Below are positions 36,596 to 44,016 of a stretch of 64,000 bases of DNA, piece after piece (within the stretch, counting starts at the first letter, position 1; every line of letters starts with the position of its first letter). Source of the stretch: Lysobacterales bacterium. Lineage in GTDB: Bacteria > Pseudomonadota > Gammaproteobacteria > Xanthomonadales > UBA2363. The notes beneath the pieces were generated by a model, which saw only the letters and a program-made list of their open reading frames with translations, was not told where the DNA came from and searched no databases. The DNA lies in the NCBI GenBank assembly GCA_019634735.1, contig JAHCAT010000014.1, forward strand, positions 62,001 to 126,000, in the 5' to 3' direction. Both the position numbers and the translations under genes were made by a program.

Positions 36596-37315
36596 ATGAG
36601 AACCGCCGAGCCATCCGCCCGCCTCATCCCCGCGGCCGTGCCACGGCGCCGGTTATTGCCACCGCTGGTGGCCCTGCTGCTGGCGCTGTCGCTGCTGGCC
36701 GGCTTCGTGCTGGTCCTGGCCAACGTCCTCGACGGCGACCTGGCGCATTTCGACGCCTGGCTGGTGTCGACGCTGCGCGAGGCCGGCGACCCTGCCCTGA
36801 CCCGCGGTCCGGCCTGGCTGCAGGTGTTCTTCCTGGAGCTGACCCACCTGGGCGGCACCGTGGCCCTGGCCTTCGCGACCCTGGCGGTCGCCGGCCTGCT
36901 GGTGATCGAGCGCCGCCCGGCCAAGGCCGGCCTGGTGCTGGTCGCCGTGGTCGGCGGCACGGCGCTGAGCAGCGCGCTCAAGTGGGGCCTGGACCGGCCG
37001 CGCCCGGACCTGGTGCCGCACCTGGTCGAGGCGCTCAGCCCGAGCTTCCCGTCCGGCCACGCGATGCTGTCGACGGTGGTCTACCTGACCCTGGGCGCCC
37101 TGCTGGCGCGCTTCGAGTTCCAGCGCCAGGCCACGCGTCTCTATGTGCTGGCCTGCGCCATCGGCCTGGCCCTGGCGATCGGCATCAGCCGCGTCTACCT
37201 GGGCGTGCACTGGCCCAGCGACGTGCTGGCCGGCTGGTGCCTGGGCGGCGCCTGGGCGATCGCCTGCCTGCTCGGGGCGGACTGGCTGGCCGGTCGCCGC
37301 AACGGCCTGTCCTGA
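36596..37315 (+). CDS. PAP2-family membrane phosphatase
   Basis: The 239-residue protein has about six membrane helices and the three-part acid phosphatase signature: KWGLDRPRP, SFPSGHAM, and SRVYLGVHWPSDV. Such enzymes remove phosphate from undecaprenyl pyrophosphate, phosphatidylglycerophosphate or phosphatidic acid. Which of these is used cannot be told. The ATG at 36596 precedes a basic N terminus and the first helix. Confidence 0.9.
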   Translation: MRTAEPSARLIPAAVPRRRLLPPLVALLLALSLLAGFVLVLANVLDGDLAHFDAWLVSTLREAGDPALTRGPAWLQVFFLELTHLGGTVALAFATLAVAGLLVIERRPAKAGLVLVAVVGGTALSSALKWGLDRPRPDLVPHLVEALSPSFPSGHAMLSTVVYLTLGALLARFEFQRQATRLYVLACAIGLALAIGISRVYLGVHWPSDVLAGWCLGGAWAIACLLGADWLAGRRNGLS

Positions 37316-37342
37316 AACACGGCAGCCCCGAGGCGGTGCGGT

Positions 37343-37783
37343 TCAGACCGCGGCGAGCGCCTCGTGCTGGCCGGTGCCGGCGTATCCCGGCTCCCCCGGG
37401 AAGCGCCCTTCCCGGTCCGGCCAGAACAGGACCAGGGCTTGGAACGGCCGCTCCGCGTAGTGGCGGAAGGCGGTACCCAGGTACTCGTCGTAGCGGTCGG
37501 CGCGCAGCGGCACCAGGCGGACCTTGAAGCCGCCGCCGAGCAGGTCGTCGCGCTCGGCGGCCGCCAGCCGCTGGCCGGCTTCGGCCAGGCCGACGCAGCG
37601 CGCCAGCAGGGCGTGCGCCGAGGCCTCCGGCAGGCCGAACACCAGCACCTCCGGCTGATCGAAGCGTTCTGCCAGCCCGATCGTGTAGGCGAACGCCTCC
37701 TCGCCCTCGGCCTCCGGCGCGACCATCACGCAGTGCCAGCCGTGGCTGCGGATGTTGGCGGCGATCGGCGTGTCGACGCTCAC
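37343..37783 (-). CDS. DUF4262 protein
   Basis: The 146-residue soluble protein matches the DUF4262 pattern: NIRSHGWHCVMV, FAYTIGL, and FDQPEVLVFGLPEASAHALL. Function is unknown. The start is a GTG at 37783, 22 bp after the nrdJb stop, so it may be co-transcribed with the ribonucleotide reductase unit. Confidence 0.8.
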   Translation of the reverse strand: MSVDTPIAANIRSHGWHCVMVAPEAEGEEAFAYTIGLAERFDQPEVLVFGLPEASAHALLARCVGLAEAGQRLAAAERDDLLGGGFKVRLVPLRADRYDEYLGTAFRHYAERPFQALVLFWPDREGRFPGEPGYAGTGQHEALAAV

Positions 37784-37805
37784 CGGCCGCCGCCTGGCCG
37801 CAGGC

Positions 37806-38639
37806 TCAGCCGCACTTGGAATTGCCGCAGGACAGGCAGGTCGCGCAGCCGTCCATCATCACCACGGCCTTGGCGCTGCACTTGCCGCACAGGCTGGCCG
37901 AGGCGGGGAACCCTGGGACCGTGGCCTGGTCGGCCTGCTCGGGCACCTGGGGGCGGTCGGCCAGGTCCGGGCTGATCCGGTTGCCGCCGACGCCCTTGCC
38001 CTGTCTGCGCGCCGACGCGCCAGCGCCTACCTCAGGCTTTTTTTTTGAGCGGGATTCCAGGGCGGCGCGCTTCTCGGCGATCAGGCGCTTCTGCTCGGGG
38101 CTCAGCTCCTCGCCCAGGATCATGCCGATCTTCCGGAGGTGGTCCTCGATCACCACGCCGAGTTCGGCCACGATCGACGGCATGTAGATGCCGCCGGCCT
38201 TGAAGTAGCCGCCACGCGGGTCGAACACCGCCTTCAGCTCCTCGACCAGGAAGGTGACGTCGCCGCCCTTGCGGAACACCGCGGACATGATGCGCGTCAG
38301 CGCCACCGTCCACTGGAAGTGCTCCATGTTCTTGGAGTTGATGAAGATCTCGTAGGGCCGGCGCAGCTCGTGCTCGGTGCCCTCGTTGAGCACGATGTCG
38401 TTGATGGTCACGTACAGCGCGTGCTCGAACAGCGGCGACTTGATCTTGTAGGTGTGGCCCTCCAGCCGCTCCGGGCGCTCGACGCGCTCGTGCATCTGGA
38501 TGACCTCGGCACTCGGAAGGCCTGCCTCGGCATCGGCGTCGTGGGCCGGAGACGGGGCAGAAGCGGCCGCGACGGCCGCAGGCTCGTCGGGCCGGACCAC
38601 GGCGTATCCCTTGATTTTCTTTTCGATCTTGATGGCCAT
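37806..38639 (-). CDS. nrdJb: Class II ribonucleotide reductase, small C-terminal subunit NrdJb
   Basis: The 277-residue protein corresponds to the C-terminal part of class II reductases (TSCPD domain: HTYKIKSPLFEHALYVTIND ... ELRRPYEIFINSKNMEHFQW) and ends in a cysteine-rich tail (CGKC ... CATCLSCGNSKCG). This tail relays reducing equivalents from thioredoxin or glutaredoxin to the active site. In Pseudomonas and Lysobacterales the enzyme is split in NrdJa and NrdJb; here an H1-like gene lies between the halves. The ATG at 38639 follows AAGGACAACCG. Residues 205-245 form a variable linker. Confidence 0.88.
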   Translation of the reverse strand: MAIKIEKKIKGYAVVRPDEPAAVAAASAPSPAHDADAEAGLPSAEVIQMHERVERPERLEGHTYKIKSPLFEHALYVTINDIVLNEGTEHELRRPYEIFINSKNMEHFQWTVALTRIMSAVFRKGGDVTFLVEELKAVFDPRGGYFKAGGIYMPSIVAELGVVIEDHLRKIGMILGEELSPEQKRLIAEKRAALESRSKKKPEVGAGASARRQGKGVGGNRISPDLADRPQVPEQADQATVPGFPASASLCGKCSAKAVVMMDGCATCLSCGNSKCG

Positions 38640-38653
38640 CGGTTGTCCTTGGC

Positions 38654-38676
38654 GCACCGCGCGGCGGGCGCGGTGC
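38654..38676 (-). promoter_or_regulatory. Hairpin between H1-like gene and nrdJb
   Basis: GCACCGCGC and GCGCGGTGC form a perfect 9-bp stem with a GGCGG loop in the short spacer before nrdJb. It may stabilise or process the mRNA, or lower read-through. No U run follows, so an intrinsic terminator is unlikely. Confidence 0.45.
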
Positions 38677-38702
38677 GGTATCTCGTGGTGCTGCAGCGCC
38701 GG

Positions 38703-39587
38703 TCAGCGACGGGTGCGACCCGCTGCCTTGCCCTTGGCGGCCGGCTTGCGTACTGCGGTCTTCCCGGCCGGCACCGTCGCGGACGCCTTGCCAGGCGTCG
38801 CCGCCTTCCTGGCGACCGCCTTCCGGGTGGTGGCCGCCTTCTTGACAGCCGACTTCCTGGTGGCAGCCGCCTTCTTGACCACTGCCGTCTTGGTGGCAGC
38901 CGCCTTCTTGACCGTAGCCTTTCTGGTGGCAGCCGCATTCTTGACCACCGTCTTCTTGGTGGCAGTCGCCTTCTTGACCACCGCTTTCTTGGTGGCAGCC
39001 GCCTTCTTGACCACCGCTTTCTTGGTGGCGGCCAGCTTCTTGCCCACGGCCTTCTTGGCCGCCACCGCCTTCTTGGCTGCTGCCTTGGGCACGGCGGCCG
39101 CCTTCTTCGCGACCGACTTGCCGCTCACGCGCTTGGCAGGGGACTTCGCAGCCTTGCCGGTGACCTTTGCCTTGACCGCGCGCGCGGCAGCACCGACCTT
39201 GTCGACGGCGGCGGAGGCGGCGCCAGCCACCGTGCCGGCCGCACGGCCGGCGACGCCAGCAACGGTGCCTACCGCGGTGCCGACCACCGTGGCGACCGTG
39301 CGACCCGCGGTGGCGGCGGTGCGGCCGGCGCTGGCCGCGACTTCGGCCGCCTTGCCGGCCACCGGCTCGACGGTGGCACGGACCTTGGCGGCGCCGGTGC
39401 GGACCTGGGCACGGCGCAGGGCGACCTGGGTCCGGACGACCTCGGCGGCGCTGCCCGCGACCTCGCGGACGCCGTCGGCCAGCTCGCTGGCGCCGGTGCG
39501 GGCGTGGTCCAGAGCTTCCTTCAACGCCTCGGTGCCGTGGCTGGGCTCGGCGGCGGGCTTCTTGCTGGGGGACTTCCTGCTGGCCAT
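38703..39587 (-). CDS. Histone H1-like Lys/Ala-rich DNA-binding protein
   Basis: The 294-residue protein has an N-terminal region with Ala/Val-rich helices (about 20-140) and a strongly basic C-terminal half composed mostly of Lys, Ala, Val and Thr. Residues 178-265 are eight tandem 11-residue units of the type KKAVVKKAAAT. This is the composition of histone H1/AlgP-like bacterial proteins, which bind DNA through Lys-rich tails. It lies between nrdJa and nrdJb on the same strand, so dNTP synthesis and nucleoid compaction may be co-regulated. ATG 39587 (MASRKSPSKK) is preferred over ATG 39602, which adds five residues. Confidence 0.8.
   Translation of the reverse strand: MASRKSPSKKPAAEPSHGTEALKEALDHARTGASELADGVREVAGSAAEVVRTQVALRRAQVRTGAAKVRATVEPVAGKAAEVAASAGRTAATAGRTVATVVGTAVGTVAGVAGRAAGTVAGAASAAVDKVGAAARAVKAKVTGKAAKSPAKRVSGKSVAKKAAAVPKAAAKKAVAAKKAVGKKLAATKKAVVKKAAATKKAVVKKATATKKTVVKNAAATRKATVKKAAATKTAVVKKAAATRKSAVKKAATTRKAVARKAATPGKASATVPAGKTAVRKPAAKGKAAGRTRR
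38793..39056 (-). repeat. Eight tandem 33-bp repeats coding for the H1-like tail
   Basis: Eight units of 33 bp, each coding for 11 residues ([KR][KAST]-x-x-x-[KR]-[KN]-x-A-x-T), lie head to tail in frame. They are diverged but clearly related, and such arrays change length easily by slippage or recombination. Confidence 0.75.
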
Positions 39588-39615
39588 GGCGATTGCTCTC
39601 ATTGGGTCGACGAAC

Positions 39616-39659
39616 GGCCGCGGCACTGCCGCGGCCCCGTGCCCGGCCCGGGGGCCGGG
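39616..39659 (-). promoter_or_regulatory. Two strong hairpins between nrdJa and the H1-like gene
   Basis: GGCCGCGGCA-C-TGCCGCGGCC (39616-39636) is a 10-bp stem with one unpaired central base, and CCCGGCCC-GG-GGGCCGGG (39642-39659) is an 8-bp stem. They fill the 75-bp spacer directly after the nrdJa stop. They could be a partial terminator or an mRNA 3'-end stabiliser that sets different levels of the two products. Confidence 0.5.
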
Positions 39660-39662
39660 TAC

Positions 39663-41810
39663 TCAGAACTTGCCGTAATAGCCTTCCTTGAGGGCGTCGA
39701 ACAGATTGGCGGCGGTGTGCAGCTCGCCGTCGTACTCGATCTCCTCGTTGCCGCGCGCCTCGATCACGCTGCCGTCCTCCAGTTCGAACCGGTAGACGGT
39801 GTTCTCGAGGTCGGACTCCTTGACCAGCACACCCTGGAACGCGGCGGGGTTGAAGCGGAAGGTGGTGCAGCCCTTCAGACCCTGCTGGTGAGCGTACCTG
39901 TAGATGTCCTTGAAGTCCTCGTAGGGATAGTCGGTGGGCACGTTCGCGGTCTTGGAGATCGAACTGTCGATCCACTTCTGCGAGGCGGCCTGGACGTCGA
40001 CGTGGGCCTTCGGGGTGATGTCGTCGGCGGCGATGAAGTAATCGGGCAGCCGCGCCGAGGCATCCTCGGCGTAGGGCATCGCCTGGGGATTGACGAGTTC
40101 GCGATAGGCCAGCAGTTCGTAGCTGAACACGTCGACCTTTTCCTTGGTCTTGCGGCCCTCGCGGATGACGTTGCGCGAGTAGTGGTGCGCGAAGCTGGGC
40201 TCGATGCCGTTGCTGGCGTTGTTGGCCAGACTCAGCGAAATGGTTCCGGTCGGCGCGATCGAGCTGTGGTGGGTGAAGCGGGCACCGGTGCGCGCAAGTT
40301 CCTCGACCAGCCCGGGCGCGACCTGCGCGACGCGCTGCATGTAGCGCGAATAGCGCGCGTGCAGTTCCCTGCCCTTGATGGTGTCGCCGGCCTTCCAGCC
40401 GTCGGCGGCCATCTCCGGCCGCTTGCGCAGCATCTCCGCGGTGACCTCGAAGTCCTCGTCCATGATCGGCGCCGGCCCCTTCTCGCGGGCCAGATCCAGG
40501 GCCATCTCCCAGCCGGCCAGCGCCATTTCGCGGGACACGCCTTCGGTGAACTCCAGCGACTGCGGCGAGCCGTACTTCATGCCGAGCAGGGTCATGGTGC
40601 TGCCCAGGCCAAGAAAGCCCATGCCATGCCGGCGCTTGCGCAGGATCTCCTCGCGCTGGCGCGGCAGCGGCAGGCCGTTGACCTCGACGACGTTGTCGAG
40701 CATGCGCGTGAACACGCGCACGACCTCCTTGTACTCCTCCCAGTCGAAGCGCGCCTGGTCGGTGAACGGGTCGCGCACGAACTTGGTGAGGTTGACCGAG
40801 CCGAGCAGGCAGGCGCCATACGGCGGCAGGGGCTGCTCGCCGCAGGGATTGGTGGCGCGGATGTTCTCGCACCACCAGTTGTTGTTCATCTCGTTGACCC
40901 GGTCGATCAGGATGAAGCCCGGCTCGGCATAGTCGTAGGTGGACACCATGATCATGTCCCACAGGTGCCGGGCGCGGATCTGGCCATAGATCCGGCAGGC
41001 GACCAGGCCATCGTCGCGGGTCACGTAGTTGCGGGTGGTCGGCCACTCGCGCCAGACCACCGCGCCGGCGTCGGCAAGGTCGACCTCGTCGGCCTCGTGG
41101 ACATGCACCGGGAACACCAGCGGCCACTCGGCGTCGGCCTCGACCGCCTGCATGAAGCCGTCGGTGATCAGCAGGCTGAGGTTGAACTGCCGCAGCCGGC
41201 CGTCCTCGCGCTTGGCGCGGATGAACTCGCGGACGTCGGGATGGCTGACGTCGAAGGTGCCCATCTGTGCGCCGCGGCGGCCGCCGGCGCTGGACACGGT
41301 GAAGCACATCTTGTCGTAGATGTCCATGAACGACAGCGGCCCGGAAGTGTAGGCGCCGGCGCCGGAGACGTAGGCGCCGCGCGGGCGCAGGGTGCTGAAC
41401 TCGTAACCGATGCCGCAGCCCGCCTTCAGGGTCAATCCGGCCTCGTGGACCTTGTCCAGGATGCCGTCCATGGAATCCTCGATGGTGCCCGACACCGTGC
41501 AGTTGATGGTGCTGGTCTTGGGCTTGTGTTCCTGCGCGCCGGCGTTGGAGGTGATCCGCCCGGCCGGGATCGCGCCGCGCCGCAACGCCCACAGGAACCG
41601 CTCGTACCAGTACGCCTGGCGGGCGGCGTCGGCCTCGGCATCGGCCAGGGCGCGGGCGACGCGCTGGTAGGTGGCGTCGATGTCGGCGTCGACCGGCTCG
41701 CCCTGTTTGGACTTCAGGCGGTACTTCTTGTCCCAGATATCCACAGAGGCGGGCTGCATCGGGACTTCACGGGACGCAGGGGCGACGGCTTCCAGTCGCA
41801 CTGTGCTCAT
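39663..41810 (-). CDS. nrdJa: Adenosylcobalamin-dependent class II ribonucleotide reductase, large subunit NrdJa
   Basis: The 715-residue protein is the catalytic 10-stranded barrel of class II reductases, which make dNTPs with adenosylcobalamin and no oxygen requirement. Seen are the first redox cysteine in STINCTVSGT, substrate-loop SSAGGRRGAQMGTFDVSHPD, the radical-site loop NPCGEQPLPPYGACLLGSVNL, and THHSSIAPTGTISL. The cysteine tail is not at its own C terminus but in NrdJb. Two NrdR-like boxes stand 52 and 84 bp upstream of the ATG at 41810. I see no cobalamin riboswitch in the leader. Confidence 0.95.
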   Translation of the reverse strand: MSTVRLEAVAPASREVPMQPASVDIWDKKYRLKSKQGEPVDADIDATYQRVARALADAEADAARQAYWYERFLWALRRGAIPAGRITSNAGAQEHKPKTSTINCTVSGTIEDSMDGILDKVHEAGLTLKAGCGIGYEFSTLRPRGAYVSGAGAYTSGPLSFMDIYDKMCFTVSSAGGRRGAQMGTFDVSHPDVREFIRAKREDGRLRQFNLSLLITDGFMQAVEADAEWPLVFPVHVHEADEVDLADAGAVVWREWPTTRNYVTRDDGLVACRIYGQIRARHLWDMIMVSTYDYAEPGFILIDRVNEMNNNWWCENIRATNPCGEQPLPPYGACLLGSVNLTKFVRDPFTDQARFDWEEYKEVVRVFTRMLDNVVEVNGLPLPRQREEILRKRRHGMGFLGLGSTMTLLGMKYGSPQSLEFTEGVSREMALAGWEMALDLAREKGPAPIMDEDFEVTAEMLRKRPEMAADGWKAGDTIKGRELHARYSRYMQRVAQVAPGLVEELARTGARFTHHSSIAPTGTISLSLANNASNGIEPSFAHHYSRNVIREGRKTKEKVDVFSYELLAYRELVNPQAMPYAEDASARLPDYFIAADDITPKAHVDVQAASQKWIDSSISKTANVPTDYPYEDFKDIYRYAHQQGLKGCTTFRFNPAAFQGVLVKESDLENTVYRFELEDGSVIEARGNEEIEYDGELHTAANLFDALKEGYYGKF

Positions 41811-41861
41811 TCCTGGGCGCTCCCAATAGTTCGTTGATCTGATGGTGCTTTTGGACGCTTC

Positions 41862-41877
41862 TCACAACCTCTAGTGC
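41862..41877 (-). promoter_or_regulatory. Proximal NrdR-like box of nrdJa
   Basis: On the minus strand the site reads GCACTAGAGGTTGTGA and matches the NrdR consensus (acaCwAtATaTwGtgt) at about 11 of 16 positions by eye. Its centre is 32 bp from the centre of the distal box, the three-turn spacing known for NrdR operators. Confidence 0.6.
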
Positions 41878-41893
41878 AGCCTGAACGCGGCAT

Positions 41894-41909
41894 CCACAAG
41901 ATGTTGGGG
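41894..41909 (-). promoter_or_regulatory. Distal NrdR-like box of nrdJa
   Basis: On the minus strand the site reads CCCCAACATCTTGTGG, about 12 of 16 matches to the NrdR consensus by eye. NrdR is the ATP-cone repressor of ribonucleotide reductase genes and binds such paired boxes. The nrdR gene is not in this window. Confidence 0.6.
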
Positions 41910-42158
41910 CGAGTGGGAACGGTACTCCCGGGCGGGTGAGGCGTCAATCTTCGCCTGTACCGGGGCCGGGCCCGCGGTCGATCGGGCGGCAGGCGCGGCG
42001 CGCAGGGGCGCGGGGCCGGTGCCCGGCCCTGGGTCGATGCGGCGGTCAGGACACCCCGATCCGCCCCGGGCGTTCCACTGCCGGGCCCGGGGCAGCGCGA
42101 GCGGGCGCGTCGACCGACGCACCCGCCATTTCCGACGGGACCCGGCGATACCGACGGC

Positions 42159-43784
42159 TCAGGGTGTCTGGAAGCCGTTGCCGAACAGCCGATCGGCTCG
42201 GAAATGGGCGGTCAGGGCCCGTGGCAACGAGTTCTCGACGTACACCCCGGCGGCGCTCAGGCGGCCATTGGGCTCGCGCAGCAGGTCATGGAAGTCGGCG
42301 TCCGGCACCGGTGTGCTCTGGTGCAGGCGCGCGCCGCTGCCGGCGTCGACCACCAGCAGTTCGGCGCTGGCCTCGTGGGGCAGCGTGCAGGAGGTGACGC
42401 ACTGCGGGCGACGACGTTCGCGTCCGGCGATGTAGAGGCGGGAGCCGCCCAGTACGGCCGCGCGCGGATAGCTCTCGGCGTCGCCGCCGTTGAAGAAGTC
42501 CTGGCACGGGGGCGTGCTGCAGCCGCCTGTCACGGCGCGCCCGCCGATGCCGAAACCGGCGTCCAGAAATCCCGCATGGGTGAACTTGGCCACGCCGATG
42601 CCGCGGTTGCCGGCATTGCCGTCCGAGGCCGGTCGCTGGGCGACTTCACCGACCAGGAACACCTCGTCCTGGAAGGGCGCCACCTGGCGCACGAGCACCG
42701 CGTTCGCGACATCGCGATTGTTGCCTCCGGCATCGAAGATGGCCCACTGACGGCCGCCGCCGGAGCCGCCGAAGCTGGTGTCCAGAACCCCGTTGAAGCC
42801 GGTGGCGAGGACCAGGAAGTCCCAGTTCCCGCTGGTGTTGCGGCGCAGGGCCCCGCCCAGGTAGATGCGGTTGAACACGCCGCCGGACTGGCTGAGCGCG
42901 ATACCGTTCACGAAGCCGTGGCAGGGCTGGGCGGCCGCCGTGCAGTACGAGTCCGGCAGGAAATAGTCGATGTAGGTGAGATTGCCGCCCGGTCCCAGGG
43001 TGTTGTCGCGCGTCAACCCGCCGCCGGTGGTCCGGGTCAGGCGGACCTGGGTGATGGTGGTTCCGCTGGGGACCTGCGGAAGGCCGGTGGTGTTCCCGGT
43101 CACGAACAGCTTCGCCGGCCCGGGCGGGAACCCCTGGTCCTGGAAGAAAACCATGCCGGAACCGCGCTCATCGAACTCGCTGTTCATGGCGTTGTACTGG
43201 CCCACGAATTCGCCATCCAGGGTGAACACCACCACCACGACGTCCCGCACACTGCTGTTGCTGGTGGTCTTGCGCCGGTCCGCCAGCACGTAGAGGTGCG
43301 AACCGAACACCTTCAGGTCGGAAATCTCGGTGAACTGCGGCTGCCCGAGATTCGGATACACGAGATATCGGCGCGGCCAGATGCCCCCGGCCGGGACGCT
43401 GTACTGTCCCGGAGGCCAGGGGACATGGGTGCAGGGCAGGCGGTAACGCACCAGACCGATGTTCCACATGCCGTTCGGCGGGGGATTGAAACCGTGCTCG
43501 GGCACCAGGGCAGCGACCACGTAATCGCCGTCGGCCAGGCGGACCAGCCTGCGGCCGGTGCCCTGACCATTGGGATTGGCGAGGAAGGGATCGACCACCG
43601 TGCCACCGCACAGGCCGGTCGGATCCAGGACATGGGGCTCGTTCTGAAGGACCGAGCGGTCCCCGGCCTGGGCGCCCATCGTCAACGCCAGGCCAAGCAG
43701 GACCAGCGCAGCCAGTCCGACGCGACTCACCGTCGGGGTGCGGCCAAGAGTGGCGGGGTTCGGAGAAACCGGCGAAGCGTTCAT
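42159..43784 (-). CDS. Secreted delta-60-repeat-like protein with F-x-N-G-F-Q tail
   Basis: The 541-residue protein has a signal peptide after a polar N-terminal extension (hydrophobic core at about 22-40, cleavage near ALTMGAQAGD). It contains delta-60-type repeats (GVLDTSFGGSGGG, GFLDAGFGIGGRAV) and several short Cys pairs (GGCSTPPC, CVTSC). It ends in RADRLFGNGFQTP, nearly the same tail as the secreted protein at 14256-15695. No enzymatic motif is seen. AGGAG precedes the ATG at 43784, which decides against the longer frame. Confidence 0.72.
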   Translation of the reverse strand: MNASPVSPNPATLGRTPTVSRVGLAALVLLGLALTMGAQAGDRSVLQNEPHVLDPTGLCGGTVVDPFLANPNGQGTGRRLVRLADGDYVVAALVPEHGFNPPPNGMWNIGLVRYRLPCTHVPWPPGQYSVPAGGIWPRRYLVYPNLGQPQFTEISDLKVFGSHLYVLADRRKTTSNSSVRDVVVVVFTLDGEFVGQYNAMNSEFDERGSGMVFFQDQGFPPGPAKLFVTGNTTGLPQVPSGTTITQVRLTRTTGGGLTRDNTLGPGGNLTYIDYFLPDSYCTAAAQPCHGFVNGIALSQSGGVFNRIYLGGALRRNTSGNWDFLVLATGFNGVLDTSFGGSGGGRQWAIFDAGGNNRDVANAVLVRQVAPFQDEVFLVGEVAQRPASDGNAGNRGIGVAKFTHAGFLDAGFGIGGRAVTGGCSTPPCQDFFNGGDAESYPRAAVLGGSRLYIAGRERRRPQCVTSCTLPHEASAELLVVDAGSGARLHQSTPVPDADFHDLLREPNGRLSAAGVYVENSLPRALTAHFRADRLFGNGFQTP

Positions 43785-44016
43785 GGGCAGGGCTCCTGGG
43801 GGATCTGCTGCCCACCACGCGAAACCCGGGCGGATCCCGACAGCCCAGTGCATCGCGCCCCGGGGCGGCCGGGCCTGGCCACGGACGCCCCTGCCGCAGC
43901 CCTGTCCCTGGTGAGGATGAACCGCCAGCGGGCGGCGCAGGAACCTCGGGCGTCGCCCCCGGTCAGACCGCCGTTCCGCCCCCATCTCTGCGGGGTTCTA
44001 TTGCCAAGGAGCCCAG

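Larger units (their letters stand above)
41811..42158. other. Upstream region of nrdJa
   Basis: These 348 bp between the start of nrdJa and the stop of the secreted protein gene hold the two NrdR-like boxes listed below. The remainder, from 41910 on, has no ORF or repeat I can recognise. Confidence 0.5.

Noticed and set aside
38139..41837. A 1232-codon open frame on the plus strand over nrdJb, the H1-like gene and nrdJa
   Set aside because: It is the mirror of three well-supported minus-strand genes and has no family sequence.
41811..42158. Possible cobalamin riboswitch before the B12-dependent reductase
   Set aside because: I could not find the B12-box sequence or a leader structure; paired NrdR-like boxes explain the region better.
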